From: an uncultured Ruminococcus sp.
Lineage (GTDB): Bacteria > Bacillota > Clostridia > Lachnospirales > Lachnospiraceae
Length of the DNA: 64,000 nucleotides
Reading direction: 5' to 3'
NCBI GenBank assembly: GCA_946494335.1
Contig: CAMMBV010000002.1
Span: 80,100-144,099 of the forward strand
The notes beneath the pieces are model-generated. The model did no database searches, was not told the origin of the DNA, and worked only from the letters and a program-made list of their open reading frames with translations. The translations under genes and the position numbers were made by a program. Shown here in pieces: positions 7,670 through 15,734 of this stretch. The stretch's first letter is position 1, and each line of letters opens with the position of its first letter.

Positions 7670-9634
7670 TTATTTCGTGAGCACGGCAATCTTATCTCCC
7701 ACTGCCACGGTTCTTTCTGTTTCTCTGTCTGCATGAACGCCCTCTAACGGCTCTGTGAAAATCAGACATGCTGCGGTATCATAGCCTTCCCCGGCGATTT
7801 TATCCTTATCAAAATCCAGGATACCGTCTCCGGCTTTCAGATTCTGTCCTTCTTTAACATGAACCTGGAAATATTTTCCTCCAAGCTGTACGGTGTCAAT
7901 CCCCACATGGAGCAAAAGACCGTTTCCTGCCTTTGTGCGAAGACCTAACGCATGTCTGGTATCCATCACCATCTCTACGGTACAGTCTGTCGGAGCATAA
8001 ATCTTTCCCTCTGCGGGAAGGATTGCCACGCCGTCTCCCAGAACTTTCTGGGAAAAGGTTGGATCATTCACCTTTTCAATTCCTACAAATTCTCCGGAAG
8101 CAAAGGCCAGAATTTCTTCCGGAAGTTCCTCCTTCATATCCTGCTCTGCCGTCTCGGATGCCTGAGAAACGGACACTTCCTTTTCACTTTCTGCTGTTTC
8201 CAAAGAAACAGCTTTCGCGCCCTTGTTTCCCCTGTCAAAAGCAATTCCTATAAGGAAGGCGAAGATAAAGCCTGCCGCCACAGCTGCCACATGAGCGATA
8301 ATATAGCTGACATAGCCGTTATTTGTCGGGTCAGTCAGGGCAATTCCGGGAACTACTGTGGTTCCGAATCCCAAGGCCGCCAAATCCGTAAAGTATACGA
8401 TAGCGCCGCCGACAGCACCGCCCAGGCAACCGCCGATAATGGGATAACGGTATCTTAAGTTCACACCGAAAAGAGCCGGTTCTGTGATTCCGAACAGAAC
8501 AGAAATAAAACTGGGGATACAAAGCTCTTTTGCCTTGGCGTCTTTCAGATTTCTCACCAGATACCCTAATACTGCTCCGCCCTGGGCGATAATTGCCACA
8601 GACATCAGAGGATTCAGAAAGTTTCTCCCGGTATCTACAAGAAGCTGCGATTCAATGGCACCGAATACATGATGAAGACCTGTAATTACAATCAGCTGCT
8701 GGACACCGGAAAATACCGCATACCCAAAGACCCCAAGATGCTGGGTCATCCATACCAGAGCCACTGTAATTCCGTTTGCCAGCCCTCTTCCTACCGGTCC
8801 AATAATCATAAACAGCAGGAAGGAACTTACTAAGGTGGTGAGAAGCGGTGACACCAGCAGCCGTATTACCTCCGGAACCTTCTTCTCAAAGAAAATATCC
8901 AGTTTTGCCGTCACAATACCTATCAGCAATGCTACAATAATCCCGCCCTGAAAACCAATCAAATCCACCGGCAGCCCGAAAATATGCAGAGTAGTTACCT
9001 CTACCGTCCCCTGGGCTGCTGCACCGGCATCGGCCAGACTGCTGGTCAGCATAATACAGCCTATCACAATTCCCATAATGGGCCGCCCGCCGAAACGTTT
9101 CACTGTACTGTAGGCCACACAAAGGGGCAAGAATCCAAAAATCGCGCCTGAGGATATGTTGATCAGCCTGGACAGGCCATACAGCGTGTCATTATTCTGA
9201 ACAAAATCAATGTTTCCCAAAACACTGGAAAGTCCCGTCAGCAAAGCGGCAGCCAGGATACCCGGCATAATTTCAATGAACACATCAGAAAGAGCCTTCA
9301 CTGCTCTTTGAAGCGGATTCATACGCTTATTTGCCTTTGACTTCAGATCTCCCAGACTCATGCTGTCCATATGTATGGAATCGGCCAGCACCTGGCATAC
9401 ATCATTTACCAGACCTGCGCCAAAGATAATCTGAAGCTGATCACCGGCCACAAATACTCCTTTTACCAAATCCACTTCCTCGATGGCCCTGGTATCTACC
9501 TTGTCATTGTCCTCCAACACCAGCCGAAGCCTGGTAGCACAGTGTGCAACGCCCAAAATGTTGTTTCTTCCCCCTGTGAGCCGAACCAATTCCTCCGCTA
9601 TATGCTCATAGCGTTTTCTTTTTTCAGCATCCAT
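7670..9634 (-). CDS. scrA: Sucrose/beta-glucoside-type PTS transporter, EIIBCA fusion
   Basis: Single-chain PTS permease of 654 residues that imports and phosphorylates its sugar. The domains run EIIB (residues 1-90, phospho-Cys32 in GVAHCATRLRL), EIIC (about 105-470, roughly ten membrane helices, with GITEPALFGVN near 380) and EIIA (about 510-654, phospho-His576 in LLHVGIDTVQLGG). The IIBC part is followed by a Ser/Glu-rich linker around residues 480-505. The adjacent GH32 enzyme points to sucrose. It is the first gene of the minus-strand operon and faces an AraC-type regulator. Trehalose or beta-glucosides are less likely because no matching hydrolase is nearby. Confidence 0.93.
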   Translation of the reverse strand: MDAEKRKRYEHIAEELVRLTGGRNNILGVAHCATRLRLVLEDNDKVDTRAIEEVDLVKGVFVAGDQLQIIFGAGLVNDVCQVLADSIHMDSMSLGDLKSKANKRMNPLQRAVKALSDVFIEIMPGILAAALLTGLSSVLGNIDFVQNNDTLYGLSRLINISSGAIFGFLPLCVAYSTVKRFGGRPIMGIVIGCIMLTSSLADAGAAAQGTVEVTTLHIFGLPVDLIGFQGGIIVALLIGIVTAKLDIFFEKKVPEVIRLLVSPLLTTLVSSFLLFMIIGPVGRGLANGITVALVWMTQHLGVFGYAVFSGVQQLIVITGLHHVFGAIESQLLVDTGRNFLNPLMSVAIIAQGGAVLGYLVRNLKDAKAKELCIPSFISVLFGITEPALFGVNLRYRYPIIGGCLGGAVGGAIVYFTDLAALGFGTTVVPGIALTDPTNNGYVSYIIAHVAAVAAGFIFAFLIGIAFDRGNKGAKAVSLETAESEKEVSVSQASETAEQDMKEELPEEILAFASGEFVGIEKVNDPTFSQKVLGDGVAILPAEGKIYAPTDCTVEMVMDTRHALGLRTKAGNGLLLHVGIDTVQLGGKYFQVHVKEGQNLKAGDGILDFDKDKIAGEGYDTAACLIFTEPLEGVHADRETERTVAVGDKIAVLTK

Positions 9635-9710
9635 TTCGTAATACCTCCATTTTTCTAAAAATCCAAGACGCGTATTATGTTTCCCCGGGGCTGAACAAAT
9701 ACGTTATGCT

Positions 9711-9762
9711 TTGTCCTTGTAATTATTATTATACTGGAATATAATTAGTATCACATGGACAA
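9711..9762. promoter_or_regulatory. Divergent promoter and inverted-repeat operator between PTS and AraC genes
   Basis: A plus-strand promoter for the AraC gene has TTGTAA (9717-9722), a 17-base spacer and TATAAT (9740-9745). On the minus strand a TATAAT (9727-9732) has only a poor -35 (TGTGAT, 9750-9755) at 17 bases, as expected for an activator-dependent promoter. An inverted repeat with 13-base arms flanks the region: TTGTCCTTGTAAT at 9711-9723 and the minus-strand TTGTCCATGTGAT at 9750-9762, which match at 11 of 13 positions. One arm covers the AraC gene -35 and the other the weak PTS -35, which fits sugar-dependent activation of the operon and autoregulation. Confidence 0.6.
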
Positions 9763-9797
9763 GTGTTGTTTATTCATTAAGATATGTTGGAGGAATT

Positions 9798-10610
9798 ATG
9801 AAAGACTATATTTTCTCAAATGATTTTTCCCGGAACCTGGACGCCATGATTTATACCTGCGGATACGAAACCTGTGTTCCCGGCCACAGCTATGGCCCAG
9901 TAGTCCGCAGCGGCTACCTGATTCATTATATTTTAAAAGGAAAAGGCATTTACAAAACAGACGGACATATTTATCCATTAAAAGAGGGCGATGCTTTTCT
10001 CATTCGCCCCAATACCCTGATCTACTATGAAGCTGACAAATATGACCCCTGGACATATACCTGGATTGGTTTCCAGGGTATCAAGATAGAATCATATTTA
10101 AAGAGAACCTCCCTTCTTGATACCCCTTACTTTCATTACGGCAAGGATGACAGGGTCCGACTCTGCCACGAAAAAATGTTCGAAGCTTATAATCTTCCGG
10201 AAAACCGGGATTTGATGATGAACAGCATCCTCTACGAATATCTCTATCTGCTGACCAGTAAATTTCCAAGGAAATACATTCCTGCCAGAGAGAAAAAAAT
10301 CTCCTATGTGGAAGAAGCTCTCCGGTATATTGAAAATAATTACGCACATCAGGTAAATATTCAGGTAATCGCCAATGTTCTGAACATTGAGCGGACCTAC
10401 CTTTACCGTCTGTTCAAAGACATTACGGGAACCTCTCCCCAGGAATATCTTTTGGATTACCGTATTCGCAGGGCCTGTTCCCTGCTAAGGAACACTGATC
10501 TGCCAGTGAGCGACATTGCCCGCTCTGTAGGTTACGATGATTCTTTGTACTTTTCCCGCCTCTTCAAACAGAAGAAAGGAAGAACCCCTACCCAGTACAG
10601 GAAAAATTGA
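9798..10610 (+). CDS. AraC family transcriptional regulator of the sucrose operon
   Basis: DNA-binding regulator of 270 residues. The N-terminal half is a cupin-like sugar-sensing domain (HYILKGKGIYKTDG and the GDAFLIRPNTLIYYEAD strand around residues 45-85). The C-terminal 100 residues hold two helix-turn-helix motifs: one around residues 190-215 (VIANVLNIERTYLYRLFK) and the signature second one with IRRACSLLRNTDLPVSDIAR, then GYDDSLYFSRLFKQKKGRTP. It is divergent from the PTS-hydrolase operon with a candidate operator between them, so it most likely activates that operon. Sucrose operons are more often run by LacI or antiterminator proteins. Confidence 0.9.
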   Translation: MKDYIFSNDFSRNLDAMIYTCGYETCVPGHSYGPVVRSGYLIHYILKGKGIYKTDGHIYPLKEGDAFLIRPNTLIYYEADKYDPWTYTWIGFQGIKIESYLKRTSLLDTPYFHYGKDDRVRLCHEKMFEAYNLPENRDLMMNSILYEYLYLLTSKFPRKYIPAREKKISYVEEALRYIENNYAHQVNIQVIANVLNIERTYLYRLFKDITGTSPQEYLLDYRIRRACSLLRNTDLPVSDIARSVGYDDSLYFSRLFKQKKGRTPTQYRKN

Positions 10611-10669
10611 AAGTCCTCTTTCCGGCAGGCTTACGAGGTAATTGCCAAATGATCACCAAATTTGACACA

Positions 10670-10698
10670 AAGCCATCTCACTTTAAATGGGATGGCTT
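10670..10698 (+). terminator. Terminator of the AraC gene
   Basis: AAGCCATCTCA and TGGGATGGCTT form a hairpin with a 7-base loop, followed by TTGTT. It lies about 60 bases after the AraC stop. Confidence 0.7.
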
Positions 10699-10729
10699 TT
10701 GTTATGCCAGCGGTCGCGGATTCGTTTCC

Positions 10730-11078
10730 ACGCCCTGCCGTACCTACGGCGTACAGCCGGGTCCCGGTCGTACTTCTCGCAGCGGCGGTTCTCCTGTGAA
10801 TAGTTTTACTGCAATCTGTCCGCTCGGAGAGGCATCCAACGCTACCTTCTCTGTGATTTCCAGCTCAATACTTTCCGTAGAATTTTCGGGCGCAGAATCA
10901 ACATTTTCACTTTCTGACGGTGCATTTGTCGGATCTGTAGTGTTGACCGGAGCACCATCCCGATACCAAGCCACTCATGTACTTTCTGCCCGGTCAATAT
11001 TTCTGCCATTAAATGCGGCATAAGGACGATCATGGCAAGGTCAACAATCCGTTTTCTGATTTGTTTTAATCGCCCCAC
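10730..11078 (-). pseudogene. DUF4405-type membrane cytochrome remnant
   Basis: From the ATG at 11078 the minus strand reads KRIVDLAMIVLMPHLMAEIL and then TGQKVHEWLGIGM, which resembles the first membrane helix and heme-ligand His region of small DUF4405 membrane proteins. After that the frame runs into unrelated codons. A second frame (to about 10744) reads a Glu/Asn-rich stretch beginning DGAPVNTTDPTNAPSES. The family's other three helices are absent. In related bacteria such genes often sit beside flavodoxin genes, and a broken flavodoxin gene lies across the island at 14.5-15 kb. I read this as a truncated, frameshifted remnant. Confidence 0.6.
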
Positions 11079-11186
11079 CAGATGGGGGTATAAAATCGAT
11101 TGATTATTTAAAAATACTTATTTTACAGCATTTTTACACAATAGACACTCTTCTATTATTCTCATGCTTTCTGACAATTTAATCTC

Positions 11187-11453
11187 CTATTTTATTGTTA
11201 GCCTTTCCAGTTTTCTTGTCAGCTTTATATTCTCTTTTTTCAATCGTTCATTTTCTTCCAACAAGCGTTTTATCTCATTCTGATAGATTTCTACCTGTTT
11301 TTCCATACTTTTCTCAAGAACTGCCCACCTAATCTGTACCAATTTACTTTGATCTATCTTTTCTCGCTCTTCCTTCAGCGCAGACTTCACTTCTTCATTT
11401 TTGTAAAAGAAACCTCTGTAAATTTCCTCCCAGGCTGCTTTCCATTTTCGCAT
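11187..11453 (-). CDS. Tn554 TnpC-like coiled-coil protein
   Basis: Small 88-residue protein that is almost entirely helical and charged, with a C-terminal coiled coil (RLLEENERLKKENIKLTRK). The start, MRKWKAAWEEIY, and the position immediately downstream of a tyrosine-recombinase-like gene match the small third protein (TnpC/DUF6262 type) of Tn554-like elements, an accessory transposition factor. Its start overlaps the end of the recombinase gene by 59 bases in another frame, suggesting translational coupling. The family call rests on size, coiled coil and position, not on a strong motif. Confidence 0.5.
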   Translation of the reverse strand: MRKWKAAWEEIYRGFFYKNEEVKSALKEEREKIDQSKLVQIRWAVLEKSMEKQVEIYQNEIKRLLEENERLKKENIKLTRKLERLTIK

Positions 11454-12372
11454 AATACTCCATCGACTTTTTCACCAGTTCTTCATCTAGCAATCCGATA
11501 TTTTTCTTTACAATTTCATCTGTTTGATACCCCATATAATCACGGATTACCTGAATCGAGGCACCGCTTCTATAAAATGCTTTACACACTTCTTTTTGGT
11601 AGCCATTACCTTTAAACACATACACATCCGTCAAGATACCAGACTTTCTGCATTGTTTCATAATCGCATTTTGAAATCCTTCAGCAGTAAACCTTTTGCC
11701 GTTATTCAGGAAAAGCACGTTTTCCACAGGTATGTGATTTCTATCCGAATATCTCAGAATAAGCCAATGCAAAATATCCGAAATTGGTATACTTCTAGTG
11801 GTATCCGGTACCTTCATCCAACTATTCTCATCTTTATAGTAAAAATCCGCATTTCTCAAAAGAAACAGTTGACCTTTTTTATACCTGTAGTAAGCAGGAT
11901 GAGCTTTGATATAGGTATGCTGAATGCGGATGGTTCGTCTTTCCGTAAACCAGACGTTAGCTTCCCAGTTTATATTCTTAGATCCCAGAAACAACAATTT
12001 GCGGCAAAATAGGATGAATTTTTCCGGACTCGAACAAGAATTTCCATATTCTCGCTTAAGCATAAGTGAGTATTCCTGTTCCTGAGCTTTCTCCATTTTC
12101 ATAATATGTTTCAATCCACTTTTTTCAGCATAGCAAAACAGGCACTTGAGCGGAAGCAAGTACCTGTTTCGTCTCTCCTCTCGATTTTTTATTGATTTTA
12201 CAATCTCATTCAGAAGTAATGCTGTCTGCATCTTATGCTTTTCATCAAGCTCTTTGCTAAAATCCCAGTATAGTATTCTTTGGTCTGATTCTTTATCAAA
12301 AGATCCGGCAACAGTACCGCTGAAATATTCTGGCAGATAGATTTCCTGATCAATCGGAAGTTTTTTCTTCAT
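11395..12372 (-). CDS. Degenerate Tn554 TnpB-type tyrosine recombinase, probably catalytically inactive
   Basis: Protein of 325 residues related to the C-terminal half of Tn554-type tyrosine recombinases, which are normally longer. The DNA-binding part contains FILFCRKLLFLGSKNINWE, after which roughly 150-200 residues expected in the family seem to be missing. The C-terminal catalytic block is recognisable (FKGNGYQKEVCKAFYRSG, then VIRDYMGYQTDE and KKNIGLLDEE), but the expected catalytic residues are replaced. The family's H-x-Y/L-R-K/H is N-G-Y-Q-K, the LGH histidine is Tyr (MGY), and the nucleophilic Tyr position is Asn. The frame is nevertheless open throughout. It follows the AlbA_2 gene by 21 bases. 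It is either an inactivated transposase or a DNA-binding accessory protein. Confidence 0.65.
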   Translation of the reverse strand: MKKKLPIDQEIYLPEYFSGTVAGSFDKESDQRILYWDFSKELDEKHKMQTALLLNEIVKSIKNREERRNRYLLPLKCLFCYAEKSGLKHIMKMEKAQEQEYSLMLKREYGNSCSSPEKFILFCRKLLFLGSKNINWEANVWFTERRTIRIQHTYIKAHPAYYRYKKGQLFLLRNADFYYKDENSWMKVPDTTRSIPISDILHWLILRYSDRNHIPVENVLFLNNGKRFTAEGFQNAIMKQCRKSGILTDVYVFKGNGYQKEVCKAFYRSGASIQVIRDYMGYQTDEIVKKNIGLLDEELVKKSMEYYAKMESSLGGNLQRFLLQK

Positions 12373-12393
12373 ATCTTTTCTCTGAGTAAAATC

Positions 12394-13728
12394 CTATTTT
12401 ATAACCCATTGTCCTGATCTACGACCGCCGACACGTTCAATCACTCCGTCTTCCTGCATCATTTTCATAAGGCGTTTTACTTTTCGTTCGGAACAATCAA
12501 GCATTAGGGCAATCTTTGACTGCGTTATATAAGAATTTTTCTTTATTGCAAATAATATTTTTTCTTCCAAAGTGCCATTTAAAGTGCCATCCAAAGTGCC
12601 ATTTTGTCCTTTTGGAACTCTAGCACCCATTAGAGGTGTAAATTTCACCATAATATCTTCTAAATGAAGCGTATATTCCGGCATTGAAACACCATGTTTT
12701 TTACAGGCTTCACATATTTTTTCTATCCCGCGTCCCCACGTTTCCACATATCCCGCCCGGAAAAATCCATTAGCAATATTGGGATTATAGGGCTGTGACC
12801 GATGGCGCTTCATCAATGTTTCCACGGTCCAGCCGACCGGGAAAATGCAGTCATTACTGATATATACTGCATCCTCATGTATCCGGATTTGTATTGGAAC
12901 TAGTGCTGCATAATTGGAATGGATAATCGCATTATATACCGCCTCTCTGACAGCTGCTTTAGGAAGAGGATAAGTCTCAATCCTAGTAACATTATCGTAA
13001 GATATCATTGCTTTCATATATTTCAGATATATCAGTTCAATAACTCTATCCGCCTGAATAAACAGAGAACCATGAATCTCATCCTGATAACGTAGATCAG
13101 ATCCCTCGCCAAAATATCCGATTTTGATATATGCACCCGTAACCCACTTTTCCGGATTTCTATGAAACAAGAGAATTGCTGCTCGTTTCAGCTTACCATG
13201 TTCAAGAAGTCCGAGGTTATCCAAAAGCTGCTCGTTACTCATATTCAAATCTTCTTCTGTCATACGACCGCTTCGCAGAGCTTCTCGCCGAAAAATGTCA
13301 AAACTCTCTTTGTCCAGATCGTCAACTGTAACGCCATCCACCGGAACTGCATCCCATTTATATCCGGTTTTAGACAATAAAAACTCTGTCAAAGCAGCTC
13401 CTCTGAGAAGCTGCTTTGTACTACCGCTGCGATAATGGTACTCACCTTTATAATTCACAGGATAACTGCTCGGATTCACACATATCTCAATGTACTCTTT
13501 ACCATCTTGGGTCAGCAGATTGACATCCACGATAATGCCAAGAATATCCCTCACTTTATTGGGAATATCTTCCAGCAGCTTTTTGCTATCCTGTACACCG
13601 ATGACGTTTCCATTGTCATCGGTTCCAATATATATCTTGCCACCTTGAGCATTTACAAAACCACAGATCCATTTCAAATACTCATCACGCCAGGATTCTT
13701 TCCATTCGGTATTTTGGTTTTCTGCCAT
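12394..13728 (-). CDS. AlbA_2 (Schlafen-type) domain protein with ATPase-like domain and winged helix
   Basis: Predicted transcriptional-regulator-like protein of 444 residues. The AlbA_2 domain fills about residues 1-120 (TEWKESWRDEYLKWICGFVN, then GGKIYIGTDDNGNVIG). An HATPase_c_4-like region is around 265-360 (PLPKAAVREAVYNAIIHSNY, then NGFFRAGYVETWGRGIEKI). A C-terminal winged helix spans about 390-444 (YITQSKIALMLDCSERKVKR). A Gly-Thr-Leu repeat (NGTLDGTLNGTLEE) links the last two. Such proteins are common in bacteria and on mobile elements, and their function is mostly unknown; some are called RecG-like, although no helicase motifs are present. It sits upstream of the recombinase-like gene and probably shares its transcript. 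Confidence 0.85.
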   Translation of the reverse strand: MAENQNTEWKESWRDEYLKWICGFVNAQGGKIYIGTDDNGNVIGVQDSKKLLEDIPNKVRDILGIIVDVNLLTQDGKEYIEICVNPSSYPVNYKGEYHYRSGSTKQLLRGAALTEFLLSKTGYKWDAVPVDGVTVDDLDKESFDIFRREALRSGRMTEEDLNMSNEQLLDNLGLLEHGKLKRAAILLFHRNPEKWVTGAYIKIGYFGEGSDLRYQDEIHGSLFIQADRVIELIYLKYMKAMISYDNVTRIETYPLPKAAVREAVYNAIIHSNYAALVPIQIRIHEDAVYISNDCIFPVGWTVETLMKRHRSQPYNPNIANGFFRAGYVETWGRGIEKICEACKKHGVSMPEYTLHLEDIMVKFTPLMGARVPKGQNGTLDGTLNGTLEEKILFAIKKNSYITQSKIALMLDCSERKVKRLMKMMQEDGVIERVGGRRSGQWVIK

Positions 13729-13847
13729 ATTTCCTCCGCTTAATCATAATCATTACTTTTCTCATTCTATATATAGCTACTCTTTATTTCAGAATCTATA
13801 ATACTTTAAAAATATCTTCCGAGATTCTTTATTTTTTATTCTGAATT

Positions 13848-14259
13848 TTAATCAGATTGTCTTTTCAAGGTCTCCTCAAGTTCTAATTTCAGTACTTTTG
13901 TCATTAAGAATATCATGTCATCTTTTTCAACAGGATCAAGAGATTTTCGTGAACATATTGTAACCCTTTTATCCTGTTCCGGCTTTCCCTTTTACGCATT
14001 CTATTTCAATTGCATTTTTAACTCTATTTTTAAATTCATTTACATCCTTAATCCATACAGCAGTATCACTAAATTGTAATAAGTCTTCATTAAATTCTGA
14101 TATTTTTTGTTCTTCATCGTCATGATATAAACTATACATACAATATAAGTTACATGCTGAAAAATGATCGCTAATCATCGTTACATTATCTGTAGTAATA
14201 TTATCAATAATTTCATCTGCATATTCCTTTTTGGTAATTTTAATCAAATCATAGTTCAT
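13848..14259 (-). pseudogene. Small gene of unknown family with a single frameshift
   Basis: From the ATG at 14259 (MNYDLIKITKKEY) the frame runs 96 codons to a stop at 13969. A one-base shift near the AAAAGGGAAAG tract (about 13980-13995) instead gives a continuous product that goes on through KGKPEQDKRVTICSRKSLDP and ends EETLKRQSD at 13848, about 136 residues in all. The extension keeps the same acidic/basic character, so I think the full gene was about 136 codons. The shift may be a mutation, a sequencing error or, less likely, programmed frameshifting on the A-rich tract. I do not recognise the family. It is the most upstream gene of the island. Confidence 0.5.
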
Positions 14260-14515
14260 GAAAATCCCCCAACGTTTCTTGAATAATATATTTATATATT
14301 GCTCTAATATGATCCCATGTACAATCGTACATATGTAATAAATTATAACTTAAATTTCATCATATTTCTCTATTAAAAATATCTGGTCATGAGTTTCTAT
14401 ACACCTATACCAGATATTCCTACATCCCTTTACTATATACACATATTTTCCTATCAACTGTGTCTTCTCTACCTATATTCCCATCTTTTCTCACTGTATG
14501 CACTCTATACACACC
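14260..14515. other. A+T-rich non-coding stretch with one hairpin
   Basis: No coding frame with a ribosome site is visible here. ATATCTGGT at 14379-14387 and ACCAGATAT at 14409-14417 can pair. Read on the minus strand the hairpin is followed by TTTTTAATAG, so it could stop transcription arriving from the broken flavodoxin gene. Confidence 0.4.
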
Positions 14516-14961
14516 TAAATACCATACTTCATTTTAGGGAAACCAATCAGCACCACATCATATTGATCCATGTTCTCCACAGATCCGGAAATCGCAGGCC
14601 GGGCATCCGGATCATCCATTTCAACCGATGACCGGCTGTTACTATCGCTGTAATTCAGATCATCAGAAGTGTACGGGATTTCCGGAACAATCTCATAAAG
14701 ATCAGCCCCCAGCCCTTCCGGCAGTTTTTACGCTACTCCTTCGGTGTTGCCTGTGGCAGAAAAATAAGCTACAAGGATTCTGCTGCCCTCTGTCTCCGGT
14801 GTTTCTTCAGGGGAATCCGTCTCCGGCACGGTACTTTCCTCTGCTGTTTTCTGCGTGGAATCCGTATTGCTGCTGCTTTCCGTTTCCGTATTTCCACCTG
14901 AACAGGCAGCAAGAGAAAAGAGCATTAGCACCGCCAGCAGGAGCGTAAGTATCTTTTTCAT
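14515..14961 (-). pseudogene. Flavodoxin lipoprotein gene broken by a nonsense codon and a 3' truncation
   Basis: The N-terminus is a lipoprotein signal (MKKILTLLLAVLMLFSLAAC) with a Glu/Ser/Thr linker and the flavodoxin FMN-binding start ILVAYFSATGNTEGVA. There a TAA (14728-14730) interrupts the frame. The same frame then continues with clear flavodoxin sequence (KLPEGLGADLYEIVPEIPYT, later DQYDVVLIGFP) until about 14533, where the family's next segment (IWW...) is replaced by unrelated A+T-rich sequence. The TAA stands where homologues have Lys, so one A-to-T change would explain it. The intact flavodoxin at 33.4 kb is a paralogue that shows what is missing. Confidence 0.8.
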
Positions 14962-15713
14962 TTCAAACCTCTATATTGCATATCATCCACCGGCTCCAGC
15001 CACTCGTTGGAGCCATTCTCGCCAGGCACTTCGATAGCCAGATGGCTGAACCAGCTATCCGGGGCTGCTCCGTGCCAGTGCTTTACTCCAACCGGAATGT
15101 TGATGCAGTCGCCCGGGTTCATCTCCACAGCATCTTTGCCCCACTCCTGGTAATAGCCTCTGCCGCCGACACAGATAAGAATCTGTCCGCCGCCCTTGTC
15201 TGCGTGATGGATATGCCAGTTGTTGCGGCATCCCGGCTCAAAGGTCACATTGAAAATACCCACCTGCTCTCCTGATACCGATGCGATATAGCTCTGACCG
15301 GTAAAATACTGAGCGAAACCATCATTAGGCACGCCAATCGGAAACAGAATAGTATTCTGGTATTTATCCTTCTCCGTCAGTTCCGGCTCGGATTCGTTCC
15401 ATACTTCCTTAGCCAGACGGAACACCGCCCATGCCTTCGGCCATCCCGTATAGAAACCCACATGGGTAACGATAGCGGCAATCTCCCTCTGAGTAACGCC
15501 GTGAGCCTTGGCGTTCTCCAAGTGGTAGGTCAAAGAAGTATCGGTAATCCCAGAGGACATCAACGCCACTACTGTAAGGATGCACCGGGTCTTGAGGTCA
15601 ATATCCTGATTGTTCCAATTCTCCCCAAAGAGAATATCGTCATTATAATGAGCGAAATCCGGCGCAAAATCGCCGAGCTGATTTCTTCCTGCAGTTTGCG
15701 TAATTTTTTCCAT
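14958..15713 (-). CDS. Carboxymuconolactone decarboxylase-cupin fusion protein
   Basis: A 251-residue protein with an N-terminal CMD/AhpD-like domain (about residues 15-110; DLKTRCILTVVALMSSGITD and HVGFYTGWPKAWAVF) and a C-terminal cupin (about 135-245; NNWHIHHADKGGGQILICVG, then PGDCINIPVGVKHWHG) that supplies the metal-binding His residues. The AhpD CxxC redox pair is absent, so a peroxidase-reductase role like AhpD is unlikely. This fusion is common beside aldo/keto reductases and flavodoxins in anaerobes. Its reaction is unknown. It ends where the broken flavodoxin gene starts (4-base overlap) and is followed upstream by an aldo/keto reductase, suggesting one redox operon. Confidence 0.88.
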   Translation of the reverse strand: MEKITQTAGRNQLGDFAPDFAHYNDDILFGENWNNQDIDLKTRCILTVVALMSSGITDTSLTYHLENAKAHGVTQREIAAIVTHVGFYTGWPKAWAVFRLAKEVWNESEPELTEKDKYQNTILFPIGVPNDGFAQYFTGQSYIASVSGEQVGIFNVTFEPGCRNNWHIHHADKGGGQILICVGGRGYYQEWGKDAVEMNPGDCINIPVGVKHWHGAAPDSWFSHLAIEVPGENGSNEWLEPVDDMQYRGLK

Positions 15714-15734
15714 TTTGTTGTTCCTCCTTCATTA

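Larger units (their letters stand above)
11085..14530. mobile_element. A+T-rich insertion island splitting a redox locus
   Basis: About 3.4 kb of visibly A+T-rich sequence separates the DUF4405 remnant on the left from the truncated flavodoxin gene on the right. It holds, on the minus strand, a frameshifted small gene, an AlbA_2/ATPase protein, a Tn554-type recombinase with lost catalytic residues, and a coiled-coil TnpC-like protein. The flavodoxin reading frame is lost right after the GFP motif at about 14533, exactly where base composition changes. I could not identify terminal repeats or a target-site duplication, so the borders are approximate. Confidence 0.5.
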
